Assembly (NCBI GenBank): GCA_039105265.1
Contig: JAPFFF010000027.1
Span: 1,550,001-1,614,000 of the forward strand
From: Tritrichomonas musculus
Lineage: Eukaryota; Parabasalia; Tritrichomonadida; Tritrichomonadidae
Direction of reading: 5' to 3'
Length of the DNA stretch: 64,000 nucleotides
Shown here: positions 42,780 to 53,617 of the stretch, piece after piece
Layout: each line of letters starts with the position of its first letter
Numbering within the stretch: position 1 is the stretch's first letter
The notes under the pieces: generated by a model
Database searches by the model: none
Seen by the model: the letters and a program-made list of their open reading frames with translations, nothing else
What the model was told of the DNA's origin: nothing
Position numbers and translations under genes: made by a program

Positions 42780-45700
42780 TTATTGTTCTATAAGTTCGAT
42801 ATGAACTTCTTCTTCTTCAGGTTCATTTTCAGCGTTTTCCTTTCCAGCAAGAACGACTCCCAACAACTTTACGATATCGGCGTGTCCAGCCTCTTCAGCG
42901 AACTGCAAAGCTGTCTTCTCGAAGTCGGAAACTGCGTCATATTCGATGTCATTAAGGTCGAGCTGAGTGAACATGTGCACGATATCGGTCCAGCCTTCCT
43001 TGCAGGCGAGTTGCAAAGGCGTCACGTTATAAGTGTCCTTTGCATTGAAGTCGATTGTCAAAGAAGGATTGATGATGACACTTCGGCTCAAAGCTTGGCT
43101 CGAGGCGTTCAAATTGATGTTTCTTTCAGTAATTTGGACTCGGCTGGCTGTCGGTGCGACAACTTCGGATATGTTGTTAATGAACTCTTCCTCGTCGTCG
43201 TCGGTTGTGCTTGGCGAAAATGTGATGAGTGGCTGTTCTTCCTCTTCTGGATGCGACTCGAGTTCGTCAAGCTCGTTGTTGCCTTCGATGAGGGAGTTGT
43301 TCTTGATGAGGAAGTTTTCGTCCTGAATGTCAATGTCAACAATTGGATTGACTTCTTCCTCTTCATTGGCGGATAAAGGATGATTTGGATCGTTTTCGTC
43401 CTCGTCTTCATCTTCTGTGCGTTCGTTTATGTTCTCGTTTTGGCTGGCTGCAGCTGGTTCTGGCTGCTCTTGTTGCTGCTCTTGTTGTTGCTGTTTCTGT
43501 TGCTCGGCGAGTTCGTCGATTGTGATCTCGGTGGCTTCTTCTTCCTCTTCTTCAATTTGTGGAGCGTCTAGCGGAATCTGGACTTCTCTTGTTTGGACGT
43601 TTGCGAGCTCTTCTTCTTCTTGCTGGTTTTCAAATGGTTGCGGGGCCTCCTGTTGTTCGAATTGTTGGATCTGTTCTTCTTGTTGTTGGAGCTGCTGATT
43701 TATTTGTTCTTCTTGCTGATCAATCTGTTCGATTTGCTGCTCGATTTGTTCTTCTTGCTGATCAATCTGTTCAATTTGTTGGCTTCCTTGTAGCTCTGGT
43801 GGTTCCTCTTGCAGAGTTTGTGGTTCTCCTTCTGGTTCTTCTTGTAGAGTTTGTGGTTCTTCTTGTAATGTTTGTGGTTCTTCTTGTAATGTTTGTGGTT
43901 CCTCTTGTAGAGTTTGTGGTTCTTCTTGTAGAGTTTGTGGTTCTTCTTGTAGAGTTTGTGGTTCTTCTTGTAATGTTTGTGGTTCCTCTTGTAGAGTTTG
44001 TGGTTCCTCTTGTAGAGTTTGTGGTTCCTCTTGTAATGTTTGTGGTTCCTCTTGTAATGTTTGTGGTTCCTCTTGTAGAGTTTGTGGTTCCTCTTGTAGA
44101 GTTTGTGGTTCCTCTTGTAGAGTTTGTGGTTCCTCTTGTAGAGTTTGTGGTTCCTCTTGTAGAGTTTGTGGTTCCTCTTGTAGAGTTTGTGGTTCCTCTT
44201 GTAATGTTTGTGGTTCCTCTTGTAATGTTTGTGGTTCCTCTTGTAGAGTTTGTGGTTCATCTTGTAGAGTTTGTGGTTCTTCTTGTAATGTTTGTGGTTC
44301 CTCTTGTAGAGTTTGTGGTTCATCTTGTTGGATTTGTTCGTTTTGTTCTTCAATTTGATGATCAATAATCGCTTCTTGTTGTTCAACTTGGTCTATCTGA
44401 TGTTCAACTTGATCAATTTGATCATCGATTTGGTGTTCGAATTCTTGTTGTTGTTGGATAATCTGATCTAATTCTCCGTGTTGTTCTTGATCCAAATGTA
44501 AATCTCTGTTTTCATTCTCATTGCTATTTTGAGTAGGTATCGTGTATTCTGAAGATGTTTGTGAAACTAGGCCGCGCTGAACTTCTTGATCAAATTCATG
44601 TTGTTCCATTTGATCTTCTTGGAAACGAACTTCTCTTGTTTTTACTTCAGGGAAGCCTTCCTCTTCTTCATGCTGTCCTTCATTTTGGCTTTGAACGAAT
44701 TCACCTTCTTCCTCTTCTTCTTCAATTTGAGGTTCTTCTTGATTATTTGCTTCAGTTTTCTCTTCTTCTTCTTGGATTTGAGATTCTTCTTTTTCATATT
44801 TAACTTTTAATTTCAGATTGGGCTTGACTTTTTCGATAAGGATTTTAACAACTTTTGCGAGTCCGTGTTCGCATGCATAGTGAAGAGGAGTTTTGCATGT
44901 ATCTTCTTCTTGTAATCCATAAGAATCGCAAAATTCAGAAAGTAATGATGCTGCTTCTTCGTTTGAGAATTTAGCGCTTCTTAAGAAAAGAGCGTTCAAA
45001 TCAAATCCTGGCTTTGATAAAATATAAACGAAAATTTCGAAGCTGAAATGCTTTATTGCAATAGTGATAACTTCATCTGTAATTGGCAATTGAAGAATCT
45101 CAACAAGGAATTTGAAGGCCTCAAACCTTTGGAAAATTGTTGCTAATTCTAAGCAGCGAGAATCAAAAACGCAAACATTATTTTCTTCGGAGGATCCGTG
45201 ATCTTCATTTTCATTTTCTTCTTCTGTAGCTTTATTTTCCTCTTCTGGATTTTTATTCTCTTCCTCTTCTGGATTTTTATTCTCTTCCTCTTCTGGATTT
45301 TTGTTTTCATTTTCTAGATCTTTTGTATCAGCATTAGGATTTTCTTCTTGGTTCTTTGCAGGTGAGCCAAAGAGGCTGTCAAGTAGAGTTTCTGAATCTA
45401 TAGTATTATTTTCTTCATCATGAAGTGATCGCATTCTTTTTTGGCAAAAACTAATGATTTCTGAATTTCCACCACAAACAGCATACCTTGTAAGATTGCT
45501 AGGGATTTCGACATTAATCTCATCTACTAAATATTTGAAGCATTCAATGCTTCCAAAATAAGCGGCATAGCAAACAAGTGGAACGCCTGTATATTTGATG
45601 CCTCTTTTCAAAAGAGGATCACCATCGTCAACTTCTTCATTGGAGTTGTTGATAATTGAAGAGCGCTCATAAAGAGATGGTCGTATGCAGTATGTTGAAA

Positions 45701-46793
45701 AGTTGACATGATTGGGCTTCGATTCACCTGTAAAGATAGAAACATCGTCCTTGCGAATAGCTTTTGCAATTGGATCAGGATTGACGCCTTCAGCTGCATA
45801 TTCTTTATGTAAGTCAAAAGCAGATAATTGGATAGGTGTGAAACTTTGTGAAAAGATTTGAAACATACTGATTTTCTTTCCTTTATCGTTATCCTCGTTA
45901 TCTGAGTTATTGTCATTAAAGCTCTCGTTTTCTTTTGGATCAGTATGCTCTTTGCGAGTGTAGCATAAGTCGGAAAATAATAAAGACTTCTTCTCAATTG
46001 GAATTGGATTGCTTTTATTTTGAATTGTTTGGTTTTCTTCTTCTTGGGCTATGGCATATAAATAACGGAGTAAAAAGAGGCTTTCTTGCAAATTTTGTTT
46101 GTTTTTGTAATTGTAAATGCAAACTGCTGTAAATTCATTTATAACATCTAGTTTCTGGGCAAGTTTAACAAATAACTCCATTTGAGCTGGTCGGGCAACG
46201 CATCCATTAAAAATCACAAATGCTACAAAATAAGATTGCCTAACTGCATTTTCGTCATCACTTTGAAGGTATTTCAAAAGGAAATTGTAAACGTCATCAA
46301 ATGTTTCTTCGTTAAATTCAGAAATTAATCGACCAATTTCCTGTAAATTTTTCACTGTTTGACTCTCACCAAATTTTATAAAGTTTTCTAATGATCTTTT
46401 AAGACCTTTAATTTTGAGTGTCTGTGCGAGATACATCAAAAAATCTTGGTTTTCTCGGGTAAAAATAACTTCTTTTCCATTAAAAAGGCGCGATATAATG
46501 TCTGGGTGTGTTTGATCATAGTGTAAATCGAGAATATAAAGTGGCGCCTCGCCGTTTTTATAGATGTTTGTGCTCATATTGCCAATTGAAACATTAAGTT
46601 GACTATCAAAATTGTTTGGATCAATAAATTCGCTATTTGTCAAATTGAATTGATTTGTATTAACAAATTTTCTGACAACTGGGCTAATCGACATGGAAAA
46701 TTCTTTGTTGACTCTGATTGATGCTTTATTGAGTTTCATAAACCAATCAGGAGATCCAACGCCAGGGAAAGGTCCAAAACTTGTACTTAACAT
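42780..46793 (-). CDS. BTB-like/ankyrin protein with long PQTLQEE repeat domain
   Basis: A 1337-residue protein. The N-terminus (about 45-230) is BTB/BACK-like ([20 protein letters not shown]). Ankyrin repeats follow ([39 protein letters not shown]) and two more close the protein ([38 protein letters not shown]). Between them lies a very acidic, Gln-rich insert with a smaller ENKNPEEE repeat, QIDQVEHQ repeats and about 24 tandem PQTLQEE units. Ankyrin-BTB proteins of this kind are a large trichomonad family; members bind proteins and some may target the cytoskeleton. The insert is probably a flexible spacer. Several long overlapping frames in the repeat are open only because its period is divisible by three. 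Confidence 0.85.
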   Translation of the reverse strand: MLSTSFGPFPGVGSPDWFMKLNKASIRVNKEFSMSISPVVRKFVNTNQFNLTNSEFIDPNNFDSQLNVSIGNMSTNIYKNGEAPLYILDLHYDQTHPDIISRLFNGKEVIFTRENQDFLMYLAQTLKIKGLKRSLENFIKFGESQTVKNLQEIGRLISEFNEETFDDVYNFLLKYLQSDDENAVRQSYFVAFVIFNGCVARPAQMELFVKLAQKLDVINEFTAVCIYNYKNKQNLQESLFLLRYLYAIAQEEENQTIQNKSNPIPIEKKSLLFSDLCYTRKEHTDPKENESFNDNNSDNEDNDKGKKISMFQIFSQSFTPIQLSAFDLHKEYAAEGVNPDPIAKAIRKDDVSIFTGESKPNHVNFSTYCIRPSLYERSSIINNSNEEVDDGDPLLKRGIKYTGVPLVCYAAYFGSIECFKYLVDEINVEIPSNLTRYAVCGGNSEIISFCQKRMRSLHDEENNTIDSETLLDSLFGSPAKNQEENPNADTKDLENENKNPEEEENKNPEEEENKNPEEENKATEEENENEDHGSSEENNVCVFDSRCLELATIFQRFEAFKFLVEILQLPITDEVITIAIKHFSFEIFVYILSKPGFDLNALFLRSAKFSNEEAASLLSEFCDSYGLQEEDTCKTPLHYACEHGLAKVVKILIEKVKPNLKLKVKYEKEESQIQEEEEKTEANNQEEPQIEEEEEEGEFVQSQNEGQHEEEEGFPEVKTREVRFQEDQMEQHEFDQEVQRGLVSQTSSEYTIPTQNSNENENRDLHLDQEQHGELDQIIQQQQEFEHQIDDQIDQVEHQIDQVEQQEAIIDHQIEEQNEQIQQDEPQTLQEEPQTLQEEPQTLQDEPQTLQEEPQTLQEEPQTLQEEPQTLQEEPQTLQEEPQTLQEEPQTLQEEPQTLQEEPQTLQEEPQTLQEEPQTLQEEPQTLQEEPQTLQEEPQTLQEEPQTLQEEPQTLQEEPQTLQEEPQTLQEEPQTLQEEPQTLQEEPEGEPQTLQEEPPELQGSQQIEQIDQQEEQIEQQIEQIDQQEEQINQQLQQQEEQIQQFEQQEAPQPFENQQEEEELANVQTREVQIPLDAPQIEEEEEEATEITIDELAEQQKQQQQEQQQEQPEPAAASQNENINERTEDEDEDENDPNHPLSANEEEEVNPIVDIDIQDENFLIKNNSLIEGNNELDELESHPEEEEQPLITFSPSTTDDDEEEFINNISEVVAPTASRVQITERNINLNASSQALSRSVIINPSLTIDFNAKDTYNVTPLQLACKEGWTDIVHMFTQLDLNDIEYDAVSDFEKTALQFAEEAGHADIVKLLGVVLAGKENAENEPEEEEVHIELIEQ
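43810..44330. repeat. 21-bp coding minisatellite (about 24 units)
   Basis: The unit encodes PQTLQEE. Two variants alternate irregularly: the Thr-Leu pair is either ACT-CTA or ACA-TTA, differing at two adjacent bases but silent. The Glu codon also varies GAA/GAG, with rare Asp. Variation is silent at nearly all units. Confidence 0.9.
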
Positions 46794-47268
46794 GTTATTA
46801 TTTTTTAATAAACTTTTTTGTGAAATAAACGCCTTTTAAATAAAAATTTACGTTAAAAAATCAAAGAAATAGAAATTTCAATGTATTGAAAAAGTGAAAA
46901 TTAACGGGAATGTATGAAGAGAATCTGAAGAAAAAAATCATTTTTTGCTATATTAGTAAAAACCATATCGAAGTTTAAGGAAAGTGCTTTTAAAAGATAT
47001 TGCTTATCATGGTAATTTCATCATTACAATATAATAATATTAAGATATAGAAAATATGATTATTTATTGAGGAAAAGTTATATCATTGAATTTTTAACAA
47101 GTATGTGGTTACATTTTTCGGAAAGAATTGAAATTGTATCTGAATAATTTAATTATAATAGTTTTGTTCATTAAGTATTGATGCTGATAATCCATCATCA
47201 TGTTTATAAAGAACCATTTTCAAAATAGCAATAAAAATATATCATCAATAAATTTTAATTTTTTTTTT
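46794..47268. promoter_or_regulatory. Spacer with promoter of the ankyrin gene
   Basis: GGCGTTTATTTCAC (minus strand, near 46820-46833) lies about 30 bp before the ankyrin start. The rest is AT-rich sequence up to the actin palindrome. Confidence 0.4.
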
Positions 47269-47359
47269 TAATATCGTAAAAATAATAGAAGAAAAGAAGA
47301 AAATAAGAAAAGAAAATGTACAAAAACGATTTTTAAATATTGAGAAAAAAAATAAAAGC

Positions 47360-48487
47360 TTAGAAGCATTTACGGTGAACAATTCCTGGACCAGCGTCGT
47401 TGTATTCATCGTGTGTGATAACCATTTGTGGGAATGTAGCGAGGGATGCAAGGATAGATCCTCCAATCCAAACTGCATACTTACGTTCTGGTGGAGCAAC
47501 AACTTTAACTTTCATTGTTGGTGGGGCAAGATTTGTGATTTCCTTTTCAATACGTTCTGGAAGTCCTTCGAACATTGTGGTACCGCCTGAAAGAACAATG
47601 TTAGCATAAAGGTCTTTACGAACATCAATATCACACTTCATGATTGAGTCGAAGAGGGTCTTGTCGATACCATCGAATTCAAATCCGTTCATGTGTGGTT
47701 TGAAGAGAAGTTCTGGGCAACGGAAACGTTCGTCAGCAATTGTGATAACGTTTCCATCTGGAAGTGTGTATGAAACATCACATTCAGAGGATGATTTGGC
47801 CTTTTGAAGTTCGGCATCATAATCAAGAGCAACATAAGCATGCTTTTCTTTGATATCACGAACGATTTCTTTTTCGGCAGAAGTTGTGAAAGTATAACCA
47901 CGTTCATTTAAGATCTTTTGAAGCCAGACTGTAAGATCACGGCCTGCAAGGTTAAGACGCATGATGGCGTGTGGAAGGGAGTAGCCTTCGTAGATTGGAA
48001 CGGTGTGAGAAACACCATCTCCTGCATCGAAAACAATACCTGTTGTACGTCCTGATGAATAAAGAGAAAGAACTGCTTGGATGCCAACATAGAATGATGG
48101 AACGTTGAAGGTTTCGAACATGAGTTGAATCATCTTTTCACGGTTAGCCTTTGGGTTCATTGGTGCTTCTGTAAGAAGGACTGGATGTTCTGCTGGATCA
48201 ACACGAAGTTCGTTGTAGAAAGTGTGGTGCCAGATCTTTTCCATGTCGTCCCAGTTGGTAACGATACCGTGTTCAATTGGGTATTTAAGGATGAGAACAC
48301 CTGCTTTTGCGCATGCTTCATCACCAACATATGTGTCTTTGTTTTGACCTCCTGCAACAGCAGCGACGTACTTTGGACGTCCGACAATTGATGGGAAAAC
48401 GGAACGTGGGGCTTCATCTCCTGCGAAACCAGCCTTGCACATACCGGATCCATTATCGATAACAAGTGTTTGAACTTCGTCAGCCAT
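47360..48487 (-). CDS. Actin, left palindrome copy
   Basis: A full-length 375-residue conventional actin. It begins [20 protein letters not shown], with phosphate-binding loops [14 protein letters not shown] and FDAGDGVSH, the signature [16 protein letters not shown], and ends [10 protein letters not shown]. It forms microfilaments for cell shape and amoeboid change. The protein is identical to the copy at 49793-50920. Codon use is richer in C-ending codons than neighbouring genes, as expected for high expression. An initiator-like TATCATTTTTTT lies about 10-20 bp before the start. Confidence 0.97.
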   Translation of the reverse strand: MADEVQTLVIDNGSGMCKAGFAGDEAPRSVFPSIVGRPKYVAAVAGGQNKDTYVGDEACAKAGVLILKYPIEHGIVTNWDDMEKIWHHTFYNELRVDPAEHPVLLTEAPMNPKANREKMIQLMFETFNVPSFYVGIQAVLSLYSSGRTTGIVFDAGDGVSHTVPIYEGYSLPHAIMRLNLAGRDLTVWLQKILNERGYTFTTSAEKEIVRDIKEKHAYVALDYDAELQKAKSSSECDVSYTLPDGNVITIADERFRCPELLFKPHMNGFEFDGIDKTLFDSIMKCDIDVRKDLYANIVLSGGTTMFEGLPERIEKEITNLAPPTMKVKVVAPPERKYAVWIGGSILASLATFPQMVITHDEYNDAGPGIVHRKCF

Positions 48488-48865
48488 TCTTGCTAAAAAA
48501 ATGATATGAAAAGCATTTCATCACATTATTTTCTATCAAAAATCTAAAGCTTCTCAAAATTGTGAAGGACTTTGAGGACATTCATTCCTATCATTTTTTT
48601 ATTTTTTATATTTTTATTTAAAAATATTCAAACTATTCATTCTCCAATTAAAATTCTACGATTTTACAAATATGAGGGTTCAGATTTTATGGTTACATAA
48701 CTTTTCTATTCAATTTTATTGATCTTCAAATTTTTATAATCTATATGTGTTTTCTCTGCCCTCAAAGATGAAAATAAATGGTAATCATTTAGAGATTTTA
48801 AAGGGATAATCTTGATGCTTAGGAAATAGAATGATTCATTATTAAAAAATGCAATTTTTTTTTTT

Positions 48866-49595
48866 GGGAAATCGTAATCGCCCGTAATCGTAATCGCCCG
48901 TGGCGGTTTAGGTCAATATTGACCTTGTATCGTACCATAGAAAAAAAAGTCGGGAACTTTTTTGCACTTTTGCAAAAAAAAGCATGGGTAGCTACTCATG
49001 GTTTTTTTTATATAAAAAAATATAAACCGAATATTTTTTTATTAGTCTAAAATCGATATTATTATGAGCATTCACATATAAACAAGAAAGCGCAAATATT
49101 TTTAACACCATCATTTTATTATTTTGATGTATATAATTACGTAAATTCCAACTTTTCGCCAATATCATTGATATTGGAAATCATATACTTTTAAAGTTAA
49201 AAGGTAGTTAATTAATTTTGAGTAATACGGTTTCATATTTATTTTTAAGCCTTTGGATTGTGCATTTGTTTACACAATATAAAATATTCATATAATATTT
49301 AGATTAAAATTTTGATTTTCTCTGTTATAAAGTAATCAATAGAACTTTTATTAGCATATAAAATATTTGTCCTTTCTTGTTTATAAGCCAAGGCTCATAA
49401 TAAAATCGATTTTAGACTAATAAAAAAAAATATTCGGTTTATATTTTTTTATATAAAAAAAACCATGAGTAGCTACCCATGCTTTTTTTTGCAAAAGTGC
49501 AAAAAAGTTCCCGACTTTTTTTTCTATGGTACGATACAAGGTCAATATTGACCTAAACCGCCACGGGCGATTACGATTACGGGCGATTACGATTT

Positions 49596-49598
<3 letters not shown>
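48866..49598. mobile_element. Foldback/TIR element, family member B (733 bp, non-coding)
   Basis: Near-perfect inverted repeats of about 205 bp (48866 to about 49070 and about 49394 to 49598) start with direct repeats of TAATCGCCCG, followed by the blocks also found at 7597-8702: AGGTCAATATTGACCT, TTTTTGCACTTTTGCAAAAA and GTAGCTACTCATG. The interior is diverged but still alignable (ACACCATCATTTTATTATTT here, with ACGCCATC in member A). T-tracts flank both sides (about 11 and about 28). It sits in the loop between the actin promoters, closer to the right copy. Confidence 0.82.
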
Positions 49599-49626
<28 letters not shown>

Positions 49627-49792
49627 GAAGGAAAAAACGAATTTTTGTTGATTTGGGTTCCATAGTGAAAAATAAATCATTGAAAATGATAGGAATGAAT
49701 GTCCTCAAAGTCCTTCACAATTTTGAGAAGCTTTAGATTTTTGATAGAAAATAATGTGATGAAATGCTTTTCATATCATTTTTTTAGCAAGA

Positions 49793-50920
49793 ATGGCTGA
49801 CGAAGTTCAAACACTTGTTATCGATAATGGATCCGGTATGTGCAAGGCTGGTTTCGCAGGAGATGAAGCCCCACGTTCCGTTTTCCCATCAATTGTCGGA
49901 CGTCCAAAGTACGTCGCTGCTGTTGCAGGAGGTCAAAACAAAGACACATATGTTGGTGATGAAGCATGCGCAAAAGCAGGTGTTCTCATCCTTAAATACC
50001 CAATTGAACACGGTATCGTTACCAACTGGGACGACATGGAAAAGATCTGGCACCACACTTTCTACAACGAACTTCGTGTTGATCCAGCAGAACATCCAGT
50101 CCTTCTTACAGAAGCACCAATGAACCCAAAGGCTAACCGTGAAAAGATGATTCAACTCATGTTCGAAACCTTCAACGTTCCATCATTCTATGTTGGCATC
50201 CAAGCAGTTCTTTCTCTTTATTCATCAGGACGTACAACAGGTATTGTTTTCGATGCAGGAGATGGTGTTTCTCACACCGTTCCAATCTACGAAGGCTACT
50301 CCCTTCCACACGCCATCATGCGTCTTAACCTTGCAGGCCGTGATCTTACAGTCTGGCTTCAAAAGATCTTAAATGAACGTGGTTATACTTTCACAACTTC
50401 TGCCGAAAAAGAAATCGTTCGTGATATCAAAGAAAAGCATGCTTATGTTGCTCTTGATTATGATGCCGAACTTCAAAAGGCCAAATCATCCTCTGAATGT
50501 GATGTTTCATACACACTTCCAGATGGAAACGTTATCACAATTGCTGACGAACGTTTCCGTTGCCCAGAACTTCTCTTCAAACCACACATGAACGGATTTG
50601 AATTCGATGGTATCGACAAGACCCTCTTCGACTCAATCATGAAGTGTGATATTGATGTTCGTAAAGACCTTTATGCTAACATTGTTCTTTCAGGCGGTAC
50701 CACAATGTTCGAAGGACTTCCAGAACGTATTGAAAAGGAAATCACAAATCTTGCCCCACCAACAATGAAAGTTAAAGTTGTTGCTCCACCAGAACGTAAG
50801 TATGCAGTTTGGATTGGAGGATCTATCCTTGCATCCCTCGCTACATTCCCACAAATGGTTATCACACACGATGAATACAACGACGCTGGTCCAGGAATTG
50901 TTCACCGTAAATGCTTCTAA
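49793..50920 (+). CDS. Actin, right palindrome copy
   Basis: The 375-residue protein is identical to that at 47360-48487, and the coding DNA appears identical too. About 108 bp upstream is shared with the other copy; beyond that the sequences differ, and the foldback element ends 194 bp before this start against 378 bp for the left copy. Distal promoter context therefore differs between two otherwise identical genes. Confidence 0.97.
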   Translation: MADEVQTLVIDNGSGMCKAGFAGDEAPRSVFPSIVGRPKYVAAVAGGQNKDTYVGDEACAKAGVLILKYPIEHGIVTNWDDMEKIWHHTFYNELRVDPAEHPVLLTEAPMNPKANREKMIQLMFETFNVPSFYVGIQAVLSLYSSGRTTGIVFDAGDGVSHTVPIYEGYSLPHAIMRLNLAGRDLTVWLQKILNERGYTFTTSAEKEIVRDIKEKHAYVALDYDAELQKAKSSSECDVSYTLPDGNVITIADERFRCPELLFKPHMNGFEFDGIDKTLFDSIMKCDIDVRKDLYANIVLSGGTTMFEGLPERIEKEITNLAPPTMKVKVVAPPERKYAVWIGGSILASLATFPQMVITHDEYNDAGPGIVHRKCF

Positions 50921-51272
50921 GCTTTTATTTTTTTTCTCAATATTTAAAAATCGTTTTTGTACATTTTCTTTTCTTATTTTCTTATTTTCTTCTATTATTT
51001 TTACGATATTAGACATAAATTCATTGATATTTATGAAATCTCAATTTATATTTTATTTATATAATTTTAGTCCTGATAGAAAAAGCTATATTTGTTTATT
51101 AAATCTATAATTAGTTTTTCAAAATGAATATATTAAAATTCTTCAAGACCCAATAGTTATTTTTAATGAAATCAGGGCAGATAACTCTTTATAAAATAAT
51201 ACCTTATTCAATTCTGCTATATTTGAAAAAGTTGATATTACCAAAAAAATTCAGATTAATATCGTTTTTATA

Positions 51273-52753
51273 AGAAGGGCGCAAGCAGAAATTAATTATG
51301 TTGAAAAAATATATGATATAAAAATATCAATTAAATATATCAAATATATTAATTTTTATTTAATATAAAATTTTTTATTATAGTTTTTGAAGATATTAAT
51401 ATACACTTGCAAAAAACGTTTTTTATTCAAAAAGTTTAGGTATTTCATTCAAAATAAAAAAAATCTTTTTTGGAAAATATATTAAAAACAATATAAAATA
51501 AATTTAAATAAAAAATGTAATTAAATAATATATTTTTTAATGTTTTATTTTTTAATTTAAATAATTAAAAATTGATTATAATTATTGACTTATCTGATTC
51601 TTTATTTTGTTTTTTCAGCATTTGGACTTTTTTAATTCTCTTCTTCTTTTTCTAATTGAAAATACATTTCTACATAAAAAATAATTTGCTAAACTCTTAT
51701 CAGAAATCTGAGTATTCATCAGTTGAAACATAATTCTATCTTCATTAGTTGACCAAGGTCTTTGTGATAAAACATTTTTTCTTTCAATTATTAACGCTTC
51801 AAGTTTATCAACCGGGCATTTAAAATATTGACTTAATTGATTAAGATCCAAGTGATAATAAGTACAAAGAAGTTGATCAAGCTGATTAATTTCATCTTGA
51901 TTCCATTCTTTCCTTGCATTGTAAATATTATTTATATTTATAAGACGACTCATTATTTGTTCACCACTATTAGGATTTGGGATTGGCACTTTTTTATATG
52001 GAGCATCGTTAACTAATACTTCTAAGGCATGAATAAATTCAATCATTAAATTAACATCAAAATTGTTTTTAATTCTAACAAATGATAATAATAAATCAGC
52101 CAATTCATATGGCGAATGATTGAATTTAAAATCAACATTTCCATTTTTTAAAACGCAACCGCCATAATTCAATCGTTTTGTTTTGGGTGGTATAAATATA
52201 TTTTCTGCATCTCTGTTGACATATTCGTATCTACTAAAATTGTGCCTGATAAATTTCCAACGATTATCATTATCACAAATAGTTCTGACCACTTTATTCA
52301 AATTTGTATTAATAACTTTTATTTTTTTTCAGAAATATTTGAGAATGATATTCAGAAATAAATTGAACGCTCAGAATTATTTGAGAATGATACTCAGAAA
52401 AAAAAAAGATGGATCTTTGAAAAAGTTCAATTTTCGAATTTTATATCTTGAAATTTTATAATGATAAGTAGTATATTTTAACTAATATAATTATAGTTTA
52501 CGATTTTATTAAAATCTGAGCAACTTTTATCACAATTTAACCTACAGATTTTAGTAAAATAAATCTTTATTTTTATTTTATGTTTTCTCTAATTTAAAGA
52601 AAAGATGACACATTAATATTAGTATAATTAATTTGCAATTAAATATTACTTTATATATTTATATTAATTATAAAATAAGAATAAATATTTAATGGAAAAA
52701 CATAAAAATATATTTGAGAGAAAAACGATAATTTTTTCTGCTTGCGCCCTTCT
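51273..52753. mobile_element. TIR element with 8-bp target duplication and Myb-like ORF
   Basis: The ends are perfect 19-bp inverted repeats (AGAAGGGCGCAAGCAGAAA at 51273-51291, complement at 52735-52753) flanked directly by TTTTTATA (51265-51272 and 52754-52761). The 1481-bp body holds a single reading frame with SANT/Myb-like motifs and no recognisable transposase. Duplication length is compatible with hAT- or P-like transposases. The G/C-rich ends stand out from the AT-rich surroundings. Confidence 0.82.
51615..52301 (-). CDS. Myb/SANT-like protein inside TIR element, no ATG at 5' end
   Basis: The frame gives 228 codons counted from a TTG; it is open only back to a TGA about 30 bp upstream, with no in-frame ATG in that interval. 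The C-terminal half has two SANT/Myb-like helical units: EWNQDEINQLDQLLCTYYHL and RPWSTNEDRIMFQLMNTQ followed by VFSIRKRRREL. These are sequence-specific DNA-binding folds, abundant in trichomonads. The N-terminal half matches nothing I know. Either the 5' end is lost, or translation starts at a downstream Met. No splice motif was found upstream. A short direct repeat (TTTGAGAATGATA) at 52338 and 52380 lies in the upstream region. Confidence 0.6.
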   Translation of the reverse strand: MNKVVRTICDNDNRWKFIRHNFSRYEYVNRDAENIFIPPKTKRLNYGGCVLKNGNVDFKFNHSPYELADLLLSFVRIKNNFDVNLMIEFIHALEVLVNDAPYKKVPIPNPNSGEQIMSRLININNIYNARKEWNQDEINQLDQLLCTYYHLDLNQLSQYFKCPVDKLEALIIERKNVLSQRPWSTNEDRIMFQLMNTQISDKSLANYFLCRNVFSIRKRRRELKKSKC

Positions 52754-52761
52754 TTTTTATA

Positions 52762-53617
52762 CGATAAATATAATTAAAATTTTAAAAAACGATCATTATT
52801 TTATAAATCATTGCAATTTCAATATCTACGAAAATTAACCAAAAGTATCATTTTATTACAATATTTTATTATTAATATAAATGTATAAGTTTAAATAATA
52901 ACATATTTATTTTTTTAATAAAGTATTTTGTATATTAAATTGCATTTAATATTTTTTAATATATCAATTTTACAATTTTCAATTCATTTTATAACCTCAT
53001 TGATTTAAGATTAACATATCTTTTTAAAACTAAAATTATTTTTAAAATTAAAATGATTTATATTTCAAATAATTATAAAAAGCATAGATAATTATTCTAT
53101 TAAATTCCTTTCACCTTATGTTGTAAAGATTTATTAATTTAAATTTTTGATATTAATTTGAAATTTCTTGTAAAAATGGTATGTATTCAAATTCAATTTA
53201 AAAATATTTAAATGATTTGTTTAATTATATTATCCAATCGAGTTTTTTCAAATAAATCTTTTTTGCTTCATTTTTTATTATAATATAATTTTAAAAAAGT
53301 AATTATTATACTTTAAAAATAATAAAATTTTAAATAATAAAATATATACATATCTTTGGATAATGTTTAAAAAGATTGTAAAATCTAATATATATATGAT
53401 TATTATTTGACATATAAATAAAATACGTAATATTATATATGAAATTCCTCCTCCAATTCAAACAAGAACCCTAATTACTTATTTTCTATATTTATTTTAT
53501 CTTTTGAAATATTTTCACCGTTATGTTTTTTCACAATAATTTTAAATTAAAAGATAATCGTAATTCAATATATAATTGAAAGCTTCAATTCATCTATTTA
53601 TTGATTTAAATTATAAA
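52762..53617. other. AT-rich intergenic spacer
   Basis: About 850 bp of very AT-rich DNA upstream of the TLC-domain gene. An initiator-like AATTCATCTA lies at about 53588, 30 bp before the start. Nothing else is recognised. Confidence 0.5.

Larger units (their letters stand above)
47269..51011. repeat. Actin inverted duplication (head-to-head palindrome)
   Basis: Arms 47269 to about 48595 and about 49685 to 51011 are reverse complements around centre 49140; paired positions add to 98280. One substitution was seen in the 3' flank and none in the coding region. Each arm includes about 108 bp upstream and 91 bp downstream of the gene. The loop of about 1.09 kb is not symmetric about the palindrome centre and contains the foldback element at 48866-49598. 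Confidence 0.92.

Noticed and set aside
43559-44386. Long frames of 228 and 269 codons over the PQTLQEE array
   Set aside because: A 21-bp repeat without stops is open in several frames; the ankyrin frame is the one with domains at both ends.
49417-49680. 87-codon frame in the actin spacer
   Set aside because: It runs through the foldback element end and a T-tract; no coding character.
53576-53617. 14-codon N-terminal extension of the TLC gene
   Set aside because: It would start with TTG; the first ATG is at 53618.
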